Source of the DNA: Notospermus geniculatus
Lineage: Eukaryota; Nemertea; Pilidiophora; Heteronemertea; Lineidae
Direction: 5' to 3'
DNA length: 64,000 nucleotides
Assembly (NCBI GenBank): GCA_002633025.1
Contig: NMRB01000422.1
Location: forward strand, 1-64,000
Numbering within the stretch: the stretch's first letter is position 1; the number at the start of each line of letters is the position of its first letter. A program made the translations under genes and the position numbers. Under the pieces are notes generated by a model that saw nothing but the letters and a program-made list of their open reading frames with translations, was not told the origin of the DNA and made no database searches. This document shows positions 39,201 to 54,200 of the stretch, piece after piece.

Positions 39201-42200
39201 AATATCAGCATCCTCTCCTTGGCGAGGCGTTGCCACCTTGGCTCCAGAACGGCAGAAGAAGCCAGCAGTACAGGGTAAGGATGGTTGGACTATACCTCCA
39301 CCAGGACAATAAAAGCCCCCTGCAATTGAACAACAGAAACGACTTGCATCAGATCCTTAGAAATGATCGAAGCAGTCAGAAAGTGGGCAAGATGGTTCAG
39401 GACATTTAGAGGAGAGATGATGAATATGAATGTTTGGCAAATGGAGCAGCTCCGAAGATTGTTTAGCACTGAGATAAGCGACATCCAGTGCTACCTGAAT
39501 TTTCAAATGGAATTTTTGAGGCGGTCTAGGAAAACCCGTGGGATGTCACTGAATGATCAACAAGGGCTGTCAGATTGCCCGTGCATTGATCTGCTACCGT
39601 TTACCTGTCACGAAGTACATTTCAGCTATTGAAATGTGCGTGTTCACCAAGGCCATTAACACTTTCCTCAAATGCAACATTCGACGGGTTTTCCTAGAAT
39701 GCCTCACATTTTCTTCGTGGCTAGTGACTAACCTGTGCATGGCTGGCACTGGTCAGCATGGCTCAGACCAGTTATATTGCTGTAAGTTCCAACAGGACAT
39801 GGCCATTCTGTGGCTGTCCTAATGCCGTTGGGGCAGTAATGCCCAGGAGGACATGGGTAGAAATCCCCTCTGGTCAGTAGACGATGGCTAGGATCACAAT
39901 AGAATCCCTCAGGACAAATCTTGCATGAGCTTTGCCCTTTTTCATCTTGGTATGTTCCATATGGGCAGATCTGATATATGCTTGATCCTTCTTGACAATA
40001 GTGACCAGGTGGGCAAGTGAATTGCTTTGGATTGCTGACCGTTTGTCCGATTGGGCAGTAGAAGCCTGGGGAAAGATGCACAAATGTTTTCATTTTCAAA
40101 GTTGACAATCGTCACCTCTGGCGCAAGGGTTAATCAGCAACTCGTTTCAAGGGGGGTTAAAAAGTTTGTAACAATCAACAACTCATTTCAAGGGGGAGGT
40201 TAAAAAGTTTGTAATAGTGAGCTTTCGCAAGCGCCCGGTTGGGCCCTACGACGACGTTTATCTATTGTGTGGGTATACCCAAACAATAGATAAACGTTGT
40301 CGTATGGCGTAACCGGGCGCTTGCGAAAGCTCACTAATATGAACATGTGCTACCACTGAAAAGAGTTGTACTAACACTTGCACTAATATCATTGGACAAT
40401 GGTTCAATTTTCTACCACACAAAGCAATTTCCAATGGAGTATGCAACAGAAGTGAAATTTCTGTCACTCGATCAACTGACCTGGGTCACATGGGCCGGTG
40501 GGTGCAGACAGGGCAGTCTGATTGCAGTAGTGACCAGCCGTACAGTTAATGCACCACGAGATATCCACAGCCAACCAACTGGGTTGGAAGTAACCAGCTG
40601 GACAGGCTTGTTCTTGAGCGCTTCTTCTGGGACAGTAATAACCAGGACGACATTTCCCTCCTGAAACAACACAGACAACATACAGTACCTTGCACAATTG
40701 ACCTGCCTTCTGCACCGCACCCCATCCGCGTACCACATGCAGCATCAAGCGCGTACCATCCTTGTATCTTCCGCGGATGTCGCGCGCCGCCATGGAAGGC
40801 ATGCAGTGAAGACATAACGTCATTCGCCCATGGTGCACGGACATCACACAGAAGAGACACGTGACGTACCTGTACCATACGCAGTGAACTGAAGCGTACC
40901 TTCTGCGTGACGTTCGCAGAAGGTACGCGGATAAAGGTAGGTTAATTGTGCAACGCACTGTATTAGGAGGTTTAGGAAGAGAATCAGTTAACATTTGACA
41001 GATAATTTAACTCAGACATCTATGAATTATTTTTCAGCTGGAATGGTTTTCAAACAATAATGCAACGAGCACAGGGGTATTCTCCATCCACCTACCTTCT
41101 TCTCCCTGAGGCCTGGGCGAAGTAGCATTTATTGTACAGTAGTAGCCTTCATCACAGGGTCCACTTGGAGAACTGAGGTATTTCCTATCGCAGTACATGC
41201 CTGGATCACAATCCTTGGGCCGACTGCTTCCCTCTGGGCAGTAGGATCCTTGAAATTAAAGTTTTAATTTATAAATGGAGCCATGGAAACAGCAAGGGCC
41301 CATATCCATAGCATCATGATGAGTAGCAGGCTAAGATCCTTGGACAGGGGAAGCAACTCACCTGTCTGACATCCTTCCCCACCATCACCATGAGGTCGCG
41401 ACAGGCGAGCACCGAGTGTACAGTACCAGCCAGGTTCACACAGACCAGTTGGTTCAGCGAGGCCATCACTAGAACAGTAGTGACCAGGGGAACACGGCTG
41501 ACAGGATGAGTGATCTGTTTGTCCTGCAAATGGAAAGGGAAGGGTAAAACCTGAAGAACCTTCTTGTCATCAAGATAGCAAGACAAACATTCTGTTTCGT
41601 CCTTGCAAAACATATCTGTTCAGTAAAATCCCTTCGAAGTGGGCATGTCATCTTTCATCAAATTAGACAGAACTGAACTGAATTCCAAATTCATTTCAGG
41701 AAACTGGGGAGCCCGGAGAAAAACTTGCACTGTCAGAGTCGCCCTCTCTATCACATGAAGAATGGGTCGAACTAGGGAACGAACTGCGAACCTCTGCAGT
41801 AACAGGCGCCAGTTTCGCACTGTGCCACTTGGGACATTCAGTCACAAGGTATTCTCACAGGGAAAATACTTGAAAACCAAATCTTACCAGTCAAATTATT
41901 GAATGTGCCTTTCTCACACCAGAACTGTCCAGGATGTTGCGTACCGTTCGGGCAGAAATGACCAGTTGGACAGATGTTATTCGAATAAGATTTTGTCTCC
42001 ATTGGACAGTAATAGCCTGCCGGACACATCTTACAGCTGGCTTGCATCTCCTCGTCCTAAACAGAAACTGAAATCAGTCATGTCGTAATACCACAACCCT
42101 TACTTACCATATTTTTGGGACTGGGAGGCACAGCTTTTTTACCATGAACAAGCATAAAATTCCCGGTGAGTCTTATACGTAGGTGTGCCTTACCTGCAAG

Positions 42201-45200
42201 GCCTATACCACTCCCCAGTGACTTCAGCTGGGTTTTCAGACCCGGTCGCATTTAGGTAGAGAAAGCCTAGGAATATTTCTACGAACCTGATATGTCCCAG
42301 CTTCACATGCGACCGGTGCAGGACTCCCCGAAGGACACTTATGACCAAGCAGACAAACTCCACCGACTCCAGTATGGTTCCCTAATGGTTGATCAGTATT
42401 CACTCCAAACTTGCAGAAATATCCCGGAGCACAGTTCCCATCCGGTGAAGTCTGGTTAGATGAACTGCAGTATTTTCCAGCGGTACATTGCTGGCACTGG
42501 GAAACATGAAAAAGTCCCTCGACATTGCTGTAGGTCCCCACAGGGCACGGATGCAGGTTGAACCCAGTCCCCTTTGGGCAGTAATTCCCTGCTGGGCAGG
42601 GCAAATAACCAAAGGAAGAATTGCCTGGAAAGATATGGAGGAAGATAATAAGTCAAACATAAACTCTCTGTTGAGGATACCTTTGGGACTGCCCTACCGT
42701 TTTTAACTGAGAGGTGTCCTAAATACAGAGACCAAAATAACAGACGTGACCAATAGGGGACTGAACTCGGCTGTCCTTTATAAAAAGGTGTCCTCCCGGC
42801 AGAGGTGTTCATTGAGAGAGTTCTACTGAGTCAACACTGTCATTTTATGAGCATACTGAAAGTTGTCAAGAGTCATACTTAGACATCTACCTTTTTCGTA
42901 CATGTTGAAGATAGGACTTTGTATTTTTCAAGAGAAATCAGCAGAGTATCCGTTTCTTACCTCTGACAATCATATCCGGGATGCAGTAGAATCCCTCAGG
43001 GCATGTCAAACATCGTCTTGCCTGTGTGAAGTTAGTGAAAGTCCCAGCAGCACAGGGACTAGGCTGGTGCGATCCACGTGGGCAGTAGTATCCAACAGGA
43101 CAAGCAAACTGATGAGGGTTTGGCACTTTGTTTCCACCAGGACAGAAGAATCCTGGGGAACATTTTCCCATTGGCTCTGACAAACCTTAGAGAAGAGAAA
43201 ACAGATGAGTACCTTAAATGACAGATGTTAAGCCACTTTTTTAACCATTTTCCACTAAAATCTGCCCACAGAATGGGACTTTTCCAAGAGGTGTAAATGC
43301 AAAATAAGGTAACATGTTTTAGGAATACCAACCTGTATTAGCACAGAATTTTCCCCCGTCACACGTATTACACTGTGAAATATTAGTATTCTTTGTGATA
43401 TTTGTGTATGTCCCTCTTGGGCAAGGGGTTGGGTGATTTGACCCGAAGGGACAGAAATGCCCCACTGGACAGACGTGATGGGAGGCATTTGGTGAAACAG
43501 ATCCAGGTGGACAGAAAAACCTGCAAGAAAATGTTCCAAATAGTTATTGGAATTGTTCAATAACACTAAACCTAAGATCATCATCATCATCATCGTCATC
43601 AAGGTCGACCTCAGATGACATGCGAGTCCTTCCCTCGCATTCCCACGTCAGCAACAAGGCCACTGCAGGAAGCTATGAATACTTACCCTCCACTGCAAAG
43701 TCCGCTAGCCTCAGTCAGTCCACTACTACCACAATATTTTCCAGGGATGCAAGTACTGCAGTCACTAGAAGCCATCAGACCAGTATAGTTACTGTAGGCG
43801 CCCGGTAGGCATGGTTTAGGCGTCCTAGTACCTTCAGGACAGAAGTGACCAACCGGACACACATTTGCATCTACACCTACAAAGAGATGGGAATACTCGC
43901 AATGAACTACGGCTGATCTATACCCTGCACTCTGGGGTAACCAAGCATAGACATCACAGGTGCAAGGGACCGGCCCGGTCATCCAAATGGCCCCACCTTG
44001 CAGTCATGCACATCAGACCGCAATATTACGAACAAAACCATGTGCTTACTAGCCCAGCCAAAGGGGCATGTGTCTAACTCAGATGGTTGAGCTTTGGACT
44101 AAGATGCAGAAAGTCCCTTGGTTTGAACCCCAGCATGCGTTCATTTCTTTGAAATATGACAAATCTGAGTTGTCACCTGATTCAGCGCCTACACTTACCA
44201 GTATTAATGTTATTACATGTGGGTTAACAACTGATCAATTTACCTTGGACAGGCGTGATGGATCTGGCAGACTGCAGACAAAAGTATCCAGCAGCACAAG
44301 GCAGGTAAGGGTGGACTACACCAGGCTCTGGGCAAGCCTTGCCACCAGGGCATGGTCGGCACTGGGATTCATTCGACAAACCTAAAACACACGAAAATGT
44401 CAGTCCCCACTTGCGCAAGAAAATTTGTTGAATTTGGAACAACGTTGATGCGATTTCCCGGCATTTCAGTCGAATAATCCTAGGCTATGACGTCGCCCGA
44501 TTCCACGAACCAGACCAGAGAAGGAGATTCAGAACTCGGGCCGAAATGAGACTGGTTCTTCGTTTCAGCATGTTTACGTATTGGTGGATGCCAGTACAAC
44601 TGATGATAGACTGGTACCACGATCGAGGTAACAATCTAGACTGATGAGCGAGTTTTTTTATGTATCAAGCCAATCATCTTGTGTTCTTCACACAGCTGTC
44701 AATCAACCGATGATAGAAGGCAATCAAAACCAAACACATGACCACCCTAAACATCAAGGAGTACCAGTATGCATCGTCTGCAACCATACCTGTCAAATTA
44801 CTGTACGTCCCAATCGGACAAGGAAATTCCTTTGCAAATCTCGTCCCTTCAGGACAGTAGTAACCCTCAGGACATCTTGTGAGATTGGACAGGACAACAA
44901 TGTCCTTGGTGCTGTCACAGAAATTTCCAGCAGGGCAAACTTTACAAGACCACTTCCCCTTCTCATCTTGGTAACTTCCACTTCTGCATCTCTTTGGTTG
45001 TTCTGATCCAGGTGGGCAGAAATTACCAACAGGACAACTGAAACCAATTTAGTTGGCATGAGATACCAGAGCCGTTAGTGTCAATACGTGGATTACCGGT
45101 GACAGGCCTGAAATAGACGGCACATCTGTGTCCGATCCGACATCTAGCTATCGGAGCACCACTGACGTGGAGGCGGCAGAGACAGGAACACTCTAATCTG

Positions 45201-48200
45201 AAACCTGACATACCTGCACGAAAGTAGATGCAAATCCACCATTCCCAAGATCACTATGAAAATAGGACAAGTTGAATTATTCCAAGACGAGATTACCTAA
45301 AACGTGTCGGAGCTTTCACTTTCTGCCCTGGAGGACAATAGAATCCCCGCTGGCAGTCTCCCTCTGGAAGGTCCATGCCCTGGTATGGACAGTACATGCC
45401 TGCTGTACAGAGGATGCAGTCGCTCAACTCATCATGCTGTGTGGCGTTTAGGTAATATCCTTGGAGGCAAGGTTGAGGTGAGGCACTCCCACTTGGGCAG
45501 AAGTGACCAAAAGGGCAAACATTGCCGGTTGTATTGTCTGTAGGAGTGGCTACACGGGCTTGTGATATGCAGTAATAACCTGTAATACCGAAAAACATAT
45601 TCTGGGAACTTTAGGTGACAATGTTGGCATACGACAAAGCTTACTGCTCATGTAACCACCAAGCATATCAAACGAATCTATCAGATTATTCCTCTGGACA
45701 ACCTGCTCTCTCAAACCATGAAGCTGGTCCTCCTTCAGCACAATGACGCTAGTTAACGACAGTAAGCAGGGACCGAAATGGTAAATCCTGTTGTTTACAT
45801 TCAATCTGCCAAAACATGTTTCACTTCAGAACGATACTAAAAGTAGGTGAACTCTATTACTTGGAGCCTTTGTCATACAACTCACCATTACTGCAGTTCC
45901 CAGTCGGGCTATCCAGACCTGCTTTTTGACAGTAAGTGCCTGGATCACACGGGACTGGGGCCGAAGCTCCTTCAGGGCAGTAAAAACCACGATCACACAT
46001 CCCACCGTGGCTGGTCGACATCGGTGAGCTACTGTTCCCAGTACAGTACCAACCTAGCCCGAATAAACGGATATGCATCAAAATCAGTGGTAAAGCTGGC
46101 TACAGTCGTTCATTCCTTTTGTCTCCAGTGTGCCAGTCAAGGGAGGAGCCGTCGCCCCATCGTCGCCTGTCCACAACGGCACTTAGTCCCATTGGAATGG
46201 GTTTTAATCCCATTCATCCCTTCAGGCGCCTCCCCTGTCTGGTACCTACTGGTCTCTACCACAGCACCACACGACGGACCTGGGAGGTGTTCCCAATTCC
46301 TCCCCAGAGGGCGACGCCACAAAGTGAGTTTTTGCAACAGTCCAGTCTAGCCAATGACAACGTTTAGCAATGACTCGATCATCAATTCTTTCGGAGTAGG
46401 TTTTAACAATGAAAGGAATCATTGCCAAATGTTGTCGTCGTAACCAGTCCATTGCGAATGCGAAAACTCACAAATAATGCTTGATAAAGACAAAATAAAG
46501 ATTTGAATCTCAGATTCTCAGAATCTCAGATTTGAATCTCAGAATCTCAGATTTCACTTACACACTGAATTTAAGCAACTGAATGATGGGCTGGAAGTTA
46601 TTCCACTGAAGAAAGCTAGCACCAAGGTTGTAGTGAGATCTGTACTTACCAGGAGAACACTTTCCATTGGGTCTTTCCTGTCCGGGCGTCAAACAGAACA
46701 ATCCTGGAGGGCAGCCACGACAGGCATCAGAAGATGTACCCATTTTGGCTGGGTTGTATGTCCCTGCAGGACAAGGGTACTGGTAGGGATGGGAGGTGCC
46801 TGCTAAACAGTAATGTCCAACAGGACATGACCAAGGACTGAATTCAGTGGCCCCTGAAAATTCAAATACTGGTATGTTATCGTCAATAGAAAGCAATGTC
46901 ATGCCCTCAGAATACAATAAATACTTGAAGAGAACCGACTTACGTGACAGTTATTTGATCATCAATCACTGAAAAATCTTACCAATGAGACAATAAAATC
47001 CTGCAGGACACTCGTAACATTCTGCCAACCCAGTCTCATTTCCATACGACCCCGCAGGGCAAGGTTGAGGATAGGTACTCCCAACAGGGCAGTGGTGACC
47101 GACAGGGCAAATGCTGCCGACACCCGTGTGAAACACCCCCAGCCAGCACACCTCAGCTTCTGTCAAATTGCTTGTTCCTTTCATTGGTTTACGATGGTTG
47201 ACTCCATATGTGCAATAGAATCCAGCTGCACATTGACCAGATGCTTCAACAGCTGCAGTCTGATTGCAGTAGAAGCCACCGGGACAGGGTAGGCACTGAT
47301 CTGCCGTAGCTAAGCCTGTCTCACTGTTAAGTGTTCCTTTTGGACAGGGCTGAGGAGTATGGCCGGTACCAGCAGGGCAGAAGTGTCCCTCGGGGCAAGG
47401 CTGGACGAAGGTACCATTCAGACAGAACCTGAAAATGTCATGAATTCTTTTATAGGCCCTACCATTCAACAACATCAAGTTTACTTCAAAGGATTCCCTT
47501 CGGAAGATGTCTAGGGGTCAGAAAATGCATTGAACAACACGTTTTACCCAAGATACATGAAGTATGATCTATGGGGGACTTCGCACATCAGTATCAATAC
47601 AGATTTAATGAAGTTACCGAATGGCACTTGTATAGGATCACTTACCATCCTGGTGGACACTGATAGCATCTGTCAGCCATAGTGTGATTCATAAAGGACC
47701 CTGGAGGACACAGTATCGGTCTGGATGAATTCATTGGACAGAAGTGGCCAACAGGGCAAGGGTACCTGTCAGGTTGAGGAGAACTCTGACCAGGTGGGCA
47801 GTAGAAACCAGGCGCACACACTCCTGATGGGACACTCAGGCCTTTAGAGTTGCAGTGCATCCCAGGTAAGCAAGGTCGACATTCTGTGTCATTGCTGAGG
47901 CCTGGCCTTGGGTTAAAGGTAGCCTGGGAAAAGATATTCAGAGATTTAACTATTTTTTGCAAATCTTGAATCTGACTGTAACTGTAGGTTTATTCCATTC
48001 TCTCAAGATATAACGACTCTCTTTTTACACCTAGAGCAAATCGTGTGTAAGGATATGGAAATGAATAAAGATTGAAAATGGTGTCCAAAATCAAGCCAAT
48101 AGGGGTCTTTGTTACCATTCGTATTGAGAAAACTCACCTCAGGACATCTGCGAGGAACAGCAGTGCCCTCAGGGCAATAACGACCATCTGGACAGACAAC

Positions 48201-51200
48201 CTGGCTGGCGTTGGATGACCCACGGGGGCAGTAATAGCCAGGGTCACAGGGTCCTTCAACACTGATCAGACCGGGCCTTGCACAGTAATATCCAGGGGTG
48301 CATGGGAGACACTCAGAGATATTCTTCAATCCCTCGATGCTGTTGAAGGTCCCAGGTGGACATTTTTTCGGTGTATCAGTCCCCTCTGGACAGAAATGGC
48401 CTGAAATGAAATACAGGCCTTGTAGACTTGATGTTTACATTTAGGAATCAAACAGAGATTATGCAGGGCCTACAGTGGGGTGCACAACTGACCTACCTTT
48501 ATCTGCGTACCTATGTCACGTGGAAGGTACGCTCCACTTCACTGCATATGGTACGGGCACATCACGTATCTTTTCAGCGTGACCTCTGTGACCACGCACA
48601 AAAGACGTTACGTCTTCACTGCGTGCCTTCAAAGGTGCCACGAGAGATCCGTGGTAGATACGAGGACAGTAGGCACATGACGGTGCGGAAGTTAGGTGAA
48701 TTGTGCAAAGTACTCTACCTGGATTCTACTCACCTTGTGGACAAACACCAGCATCATCAGTCTGATTTGGAGCTGAAGTCCGGGCATACTGTTTACAGAA
48801 ATACCCAGCACTACAGAGCCCTGTGGGTGTGACTTGTCCTACCACGCCACAGTAATGGCCACCAGTACACGGCGTACACTCCTCACTCGCATTTAGACCA
48901 ATCATGGTGCTGTATGTTCCAAGGGGACAGGGATACTCATTTCTTCTTCCTGTTCCTACAGATGAAAATTATCAACATCAAATACGACTTAATCAACTCT
49001 AAACACAATCAACAGTCACAAGTAGGGCCTACCAGTATAACTTGTGCCAAAGGGAGTCAAAGCCAAAAGAACTGTGATGTCAAGGGAGTTATGAACATTA
49101 GGCCTTCTATCTTACTAACACTGACAACACCAAGGCTGTCGTCGCAGTATATACCACTTCCTCTTTCTAAATCATTGAACATGTTGAAAAAGGAATCTCA
49201 CCTGTCGGACAGTAATAGCCAGCAGGGCACAGAATATCTCTACTTATATTGACCACGCCAAGGCTGTTGTCACAGTAGTATCCCACAGGACACAGCTTAC
49301 AGCCAGACATTCCTTCCTCATCTTGGTATTGGCCACTTGGACATATGATGGGTGTGTGGCTGTGCATCGGGCAGAAGTGACCAATGGGGCACTTGAATGG
49401 CGATGCCACTGACTGGCCGAGGGGACAGAAGTATCCTGCAGTGCAGTTTCCTGGGGGAGCAGACAAAGATTGGATGAGAAGCAAGAATTTCATGCAGTTT
49501 AGGACCCTCAAACCTCAGTAATCTATGATCAGGCCATAAATGGCACACAGTATTCAACACCGTTTACACAAAGCACACCCACAAATGTGAACGCAGAAAA
49601 CGCTTTGTTAAGAAGCAGCACGGTATACCTGTTCAAAGTATACATACCTGAGGGCCCAGTCAAATTTCGTTCTCTACAGTATTCCCCAGGATCACAAAGC
49701 AGACAGTCGGTCCTATTCTGATTCCCCAAACTTGGGCTGTACGTTCCTCGATCACACGGCACAGGTTCCGAGGACGCCAGAGGGCAGTAGAAACCAGCAG
49801 GACAGATGTTCCCTGATATGCCATCAGTCGGTGTGGGGCTGTAGGCCTGCAGTGTACAGTAGTATCCCGCCGCACATTTGTCAGTTGGTTTGGCTTGACC
49901 AGGAAGATGACAGTAGAGACCAGGAGGGCATGGCTGTGGGGCGGATGAACCTGAAGAAAATAATTTCAGATCAGAACAAACTCATCAGACATGACCGGAT
50001 GCCATATTTGCAATTCTCTGAATTGCAACAAAAGAAGGTACAGTATGGAGCACAATTGACCTCCCTTTATCCGTGTACCTCCTGCCTACGTCACGTGGAA
50101 GGTACGCTCCACTTCACTGCGTATGGTACGGGCACGTCGCACGTCTTTTCCACGTGAATGACATAATGTCTTCACTGCATGCCTTCCAAGGGGCCGTGTG
50201 ACATCCTCAAGATAAGAGGATGGTACACGTATGACGTTACATCTGCTGAATCCAGAGTGACTGGCTAATTATCTCACGAATGTTGAGCTTAAAATCTCCT
50301 GAACTACGGTAATATATCAAAGGTGACTAGGCTATTGGCACTATGAAGTGGTCTTTACCCACAGGACAGTAGAACCCTCTTGGACATTTGCCTCCATTCC
50401 TGTGATCACGTGGGTGAGATGCATTACCAGAGCAGTACCAGCCAGCACTGCAGTTCCCTGTTGGAATGACACTAGCCCAACCCTGGCAGTACTGGCCACC
50501 TGGGCAAGGCAGGCAGTCGTCATACCCCGATCTTGACCTCGCTGGATTGTATGTCCCAGGGGGACACCTAAACTCTGTAGAGTAGCGTGTACCGTTGGGA
50601 CAGAAATGTCCTGAAATGAAATAAATGGAAACGAAAGCATGAACAGATATTCAACCCCATTTCATCCTCATCATCTGAAATTATCAGAAACATTTCATCG
50701 GATTCAGTCTGAGGACTAAATTTGTTAGGAGGTCTTCAGACCATTAGTAATAAGTACATGTAGAAATTTGGAAATACGCAAAGATTCCTAACTCACGCTG
50801 AACGCATTAATGGATTGTAAAAGCATGATACCTTCTGGGCAAGTAAACTGCACAAACTTGGATGTCTTTGGTCCACAGTAAAATCCACCTGGACAAATCC
50901 TGCATGTGCTGAGTCCAACATCATCGGAATAAGTCCCTGCCTCACAGGGTCTGGGACGAGTAGAACCTTCTGGGCAGTAATGACCCTCTGGACAGATCCC
51001 TCCTCGACTGGCAGCAGCTTTTCCCAAACAATCACAACTTGAATTCTTTGGCTGGAAGTCTTGACCTGTCGTTGCAGCTGTGGTGTTTGGTAACTTGGGA
51101 TTTGGATGTGTGTTACCGGAGACACAGTAGAAACCTGAATGACGGAGGTAACTTTAGAATACATACAAGTACATTTTTCTCTTCTTGGCATTGTCCTCCA

Positions 51201-54200
51201 GCGCAACTACCATACACGTACAGGCACGCTGCACTACAAAAGAAGTTTAATGTCAACGTCTTTTTTACTTGCCTGCTGAGCAATTTCCTGTAGGATGAGA
51301 CAAATGAAGTCCTCCACAGTAGTGTCCTCCAGGACATGGCCGACACTGGGTCACATCATACATCCTCTTCTGTGGACTGAATGTCCCTGGGGGACAAGAA
51401 CGCCAGTTGGCACCAGTACCTAGCGAAGAAACCATCACAATGATGACCAAGCCAAATTATCTCGATTGCTATTGTTACATATTACAACCAATGACAAACT
51501 GATCCAGCTTATTACGCCTCGGGTCGCTTTACGTGAAAGTGCCAGCCTGAAGAAGACCCTGGTTGGGGTCGAAAATTTGCGAAATTTCTGGAGGATGACT
51601 TCGGTTATTATATCTCCTATACATGAAAATATAGATGAATGGTCAGTCACCTCCATACCTAACGGACAATAGTATCCAGAACGACACGGCAGAATGTTTC
51701 GTGATGAATTCCCAGGCTCAACCGGCAGGCAGTAGAATCCTGCAGGACAAGGCCTGCATGAACCTTGGCCAACTGAGTCAGTGTAGGAACCAGGATCACA
51801 AGACTGGAAAAGTTAGGAGTAAGTGGATAATCCAAAACGGCTCACAAAGCAATGAAATTTACACCATAGTGGCGCAGCTGAACTTGAGTTGGCTCCCGAT
51901 GGGCAGCTCATCCATGAAAATTGTGGACAATCTATGGTGTCATTGGTCTGACGTAAATCATCGTGAAACTGCCGCAACAGAATGCTCACCTGATACCAGG
52001 CACTCCCTCTAGGACATTTCATTCCTCTTGGACAGACGTGACTAATAGGATTGGCCTGCTTCATCCCACCAGGACAGTAATACCCAGCCCAGCACTTTCC
52101 TGTTGGTACTGTCACACCTGACAGGACAGAAGAGTAATAGTTATAGTTGGTGGTCGAGTAATAATGCAATGCAATATGGGAAGCACCCCAAATTCGGCCA
52201 AGCTCTCATTTGAACAGAAACCATGCAGAGCCTCCGTGAGATGTCACTCCAGCCTTCCAACAAATCCGACAAGTACGGCAGATCATTTAGACATCCAAAA
52301 GTTCTATAGATCGTTTTCACGACGTAACTCCGACAGTGTCCGCCATGATGACGTTACGCGTTTTGCCCACCAGCAGAAATGCAAAATGCATTGGCTGCTG
52401 GTGGGCAAAACGCGTAACGTCATCATGGCGGACACTGTCGGAGTTACGTCGTGAAAACGATCTATAGATCGAGTGGGTCCTTCTCCCTCTGAAGCTGTGA
52501 AAGGTTTCAGTATCATCATTATATGAGAAGGAATCTCTTTGACAACCACGACAACATTCATACTCACCTGCATATCCACAATAAAATCCAGGAGTACAGT
52601 TCCTACATTGGTTCTGGGACGTCAGGTGAGACAGGTTGGAGAATGTCCCCGCTGGACAAGGGACTGGGTGCACAGTACCATTCACGCAATAACTTCCCTT
52701 TGGACAGGGCCTCGGTTTGGGATTGTTGGCACCACCAGGGCAGAAGTAGCCTATCAAATAACAGGGTACAATAGCTTGAATTCTATGAGGTATTTTCACT
52801 TCATATTGCTTTAACAAATATCAACAAAGATGCCATCATTTCACCCCAAGAGGACGAACTGCTGAAGACCATAAAGAGGAAATTCTGCAGTTAAAAATTG
52901 CAGTGGATAGAAATTTACTGTTTTATGCATTCAAACCATTCAAGAAGCAAATGATCGTATTCATAACTCCTGACTTACCTTCTAAACACTGTGGCCCAGG
53001 GGCCGTCATATTTACAGTTGGGCAGTAGTGACCTCCCAGACACTCCCTACACTGTGTCAACTCTCTTATCTTCGTGTCTGGATTGTATGTGCCTTTAGGG
53101 CAGGGTAAGGGAATAAGACTACCAGCAGGGCAGTAGTGACCCTTAGGGCAGACGTGACCAGTTGTCCCGTCAGAGGGAGTAGAAACATTGGCACCGGTGA
53201 CACAGATAAATCCTGGAATGGGAGGATAAAAAGCAGTATTAGAAGGCAGAAGCTGAAAACAGGCTGTAGACGCTATATAATGTCCCAACTCATATGGACA
53301 GGAGTAGTTAGTAAAATGTTGCTGAATTGAAAACGGCCTGAACTGACTACTGGAACAGTGTTCCCTCGCTCTTACAAACCTCGATTTTACGAACTCCCGG
53401 ATATTACGAACCCAACGCCTGGCTCCCAATCATCATGTCCCCACGGACGAATCCTCGCTATTACGAACTCCCCGTTAGTACAAACTTAACCCTTGGACCC
53501 TGAAGGGTTCGTAATAGCGAGGGAGCACTGTGTATCAATTCCTTCTTTACCTGCATCACAGAATCCAGTTGGTTCTCGCAATCCTCTTCCTCCACAGTAA
53601 TACCTGGCAGGACAGGGACGACAACCTGTTGCATTTGTTTGACCAGTCTCATTCCCGAATGTTCCACTTGGACATGGAAACATGTTAGCGTACTGAGTGC
53701 CATTCGGGCAGAAGAATCCTACGAATATAAAGAACGTTTTCCTCTTAATATGTACAGCACACAGGATCTACGGGAAGGAAGATTCTCTCCATAGTCATCT
53801 GCCATGTTCTGAGCACCAGTGCGAGTTTCATGGACTTCCATTCTGGTTTACCATCGGAGCTGCCATAATGCTCCGACCATGAACGGATTCGGAACAACTT
53901 TTTTTTTATTTGTTAGCTCAGAAATTTCTGGATGCTGACATCAGGCAACAGACATCTAAGTTCATGCCATGCTTACTTGGGTATAAGAGTTGATATTCTT
54001 TGCTTACTCGCTATAACAGTTGTGAAAACTGCTAGTTGCTTTTGAGTAATGAAATCCTACCTTTTGGGCAGACATGCTCCTCAAACGATACAACTGGTCC
54101 CTCCGTGTTGTCGCAGTAGTAACCAGCAGGACAGAGCTTGCACGTCCACATTCCAACTTCATCCTGATAGTAGCCTGACGGGCAACGTTTAGGCTCAATG

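Noticed and set aside
45847-46350. Long plus-strand open frame of 167 codons.
   Set aside because: It is antisense to exon 45886-46053 and low in any family features; the frame continues into intron.
32557-48955. Overlapping open frames in other reading frames of the giant gene, many rich in Cys and Pro.
   Set aside because: They are shadows of the coding frame; only the phase-consistent frame carries the C-P-x-G-x-Y-C pattern throughout.
52164-52454. Plus- and minus-strand frames sharing the same peptide (LLVGKTRNVIMADTVG).
   Set aside because: The matching peptide on both strands is a result of the near-perfect palindrome at 52303-52466.
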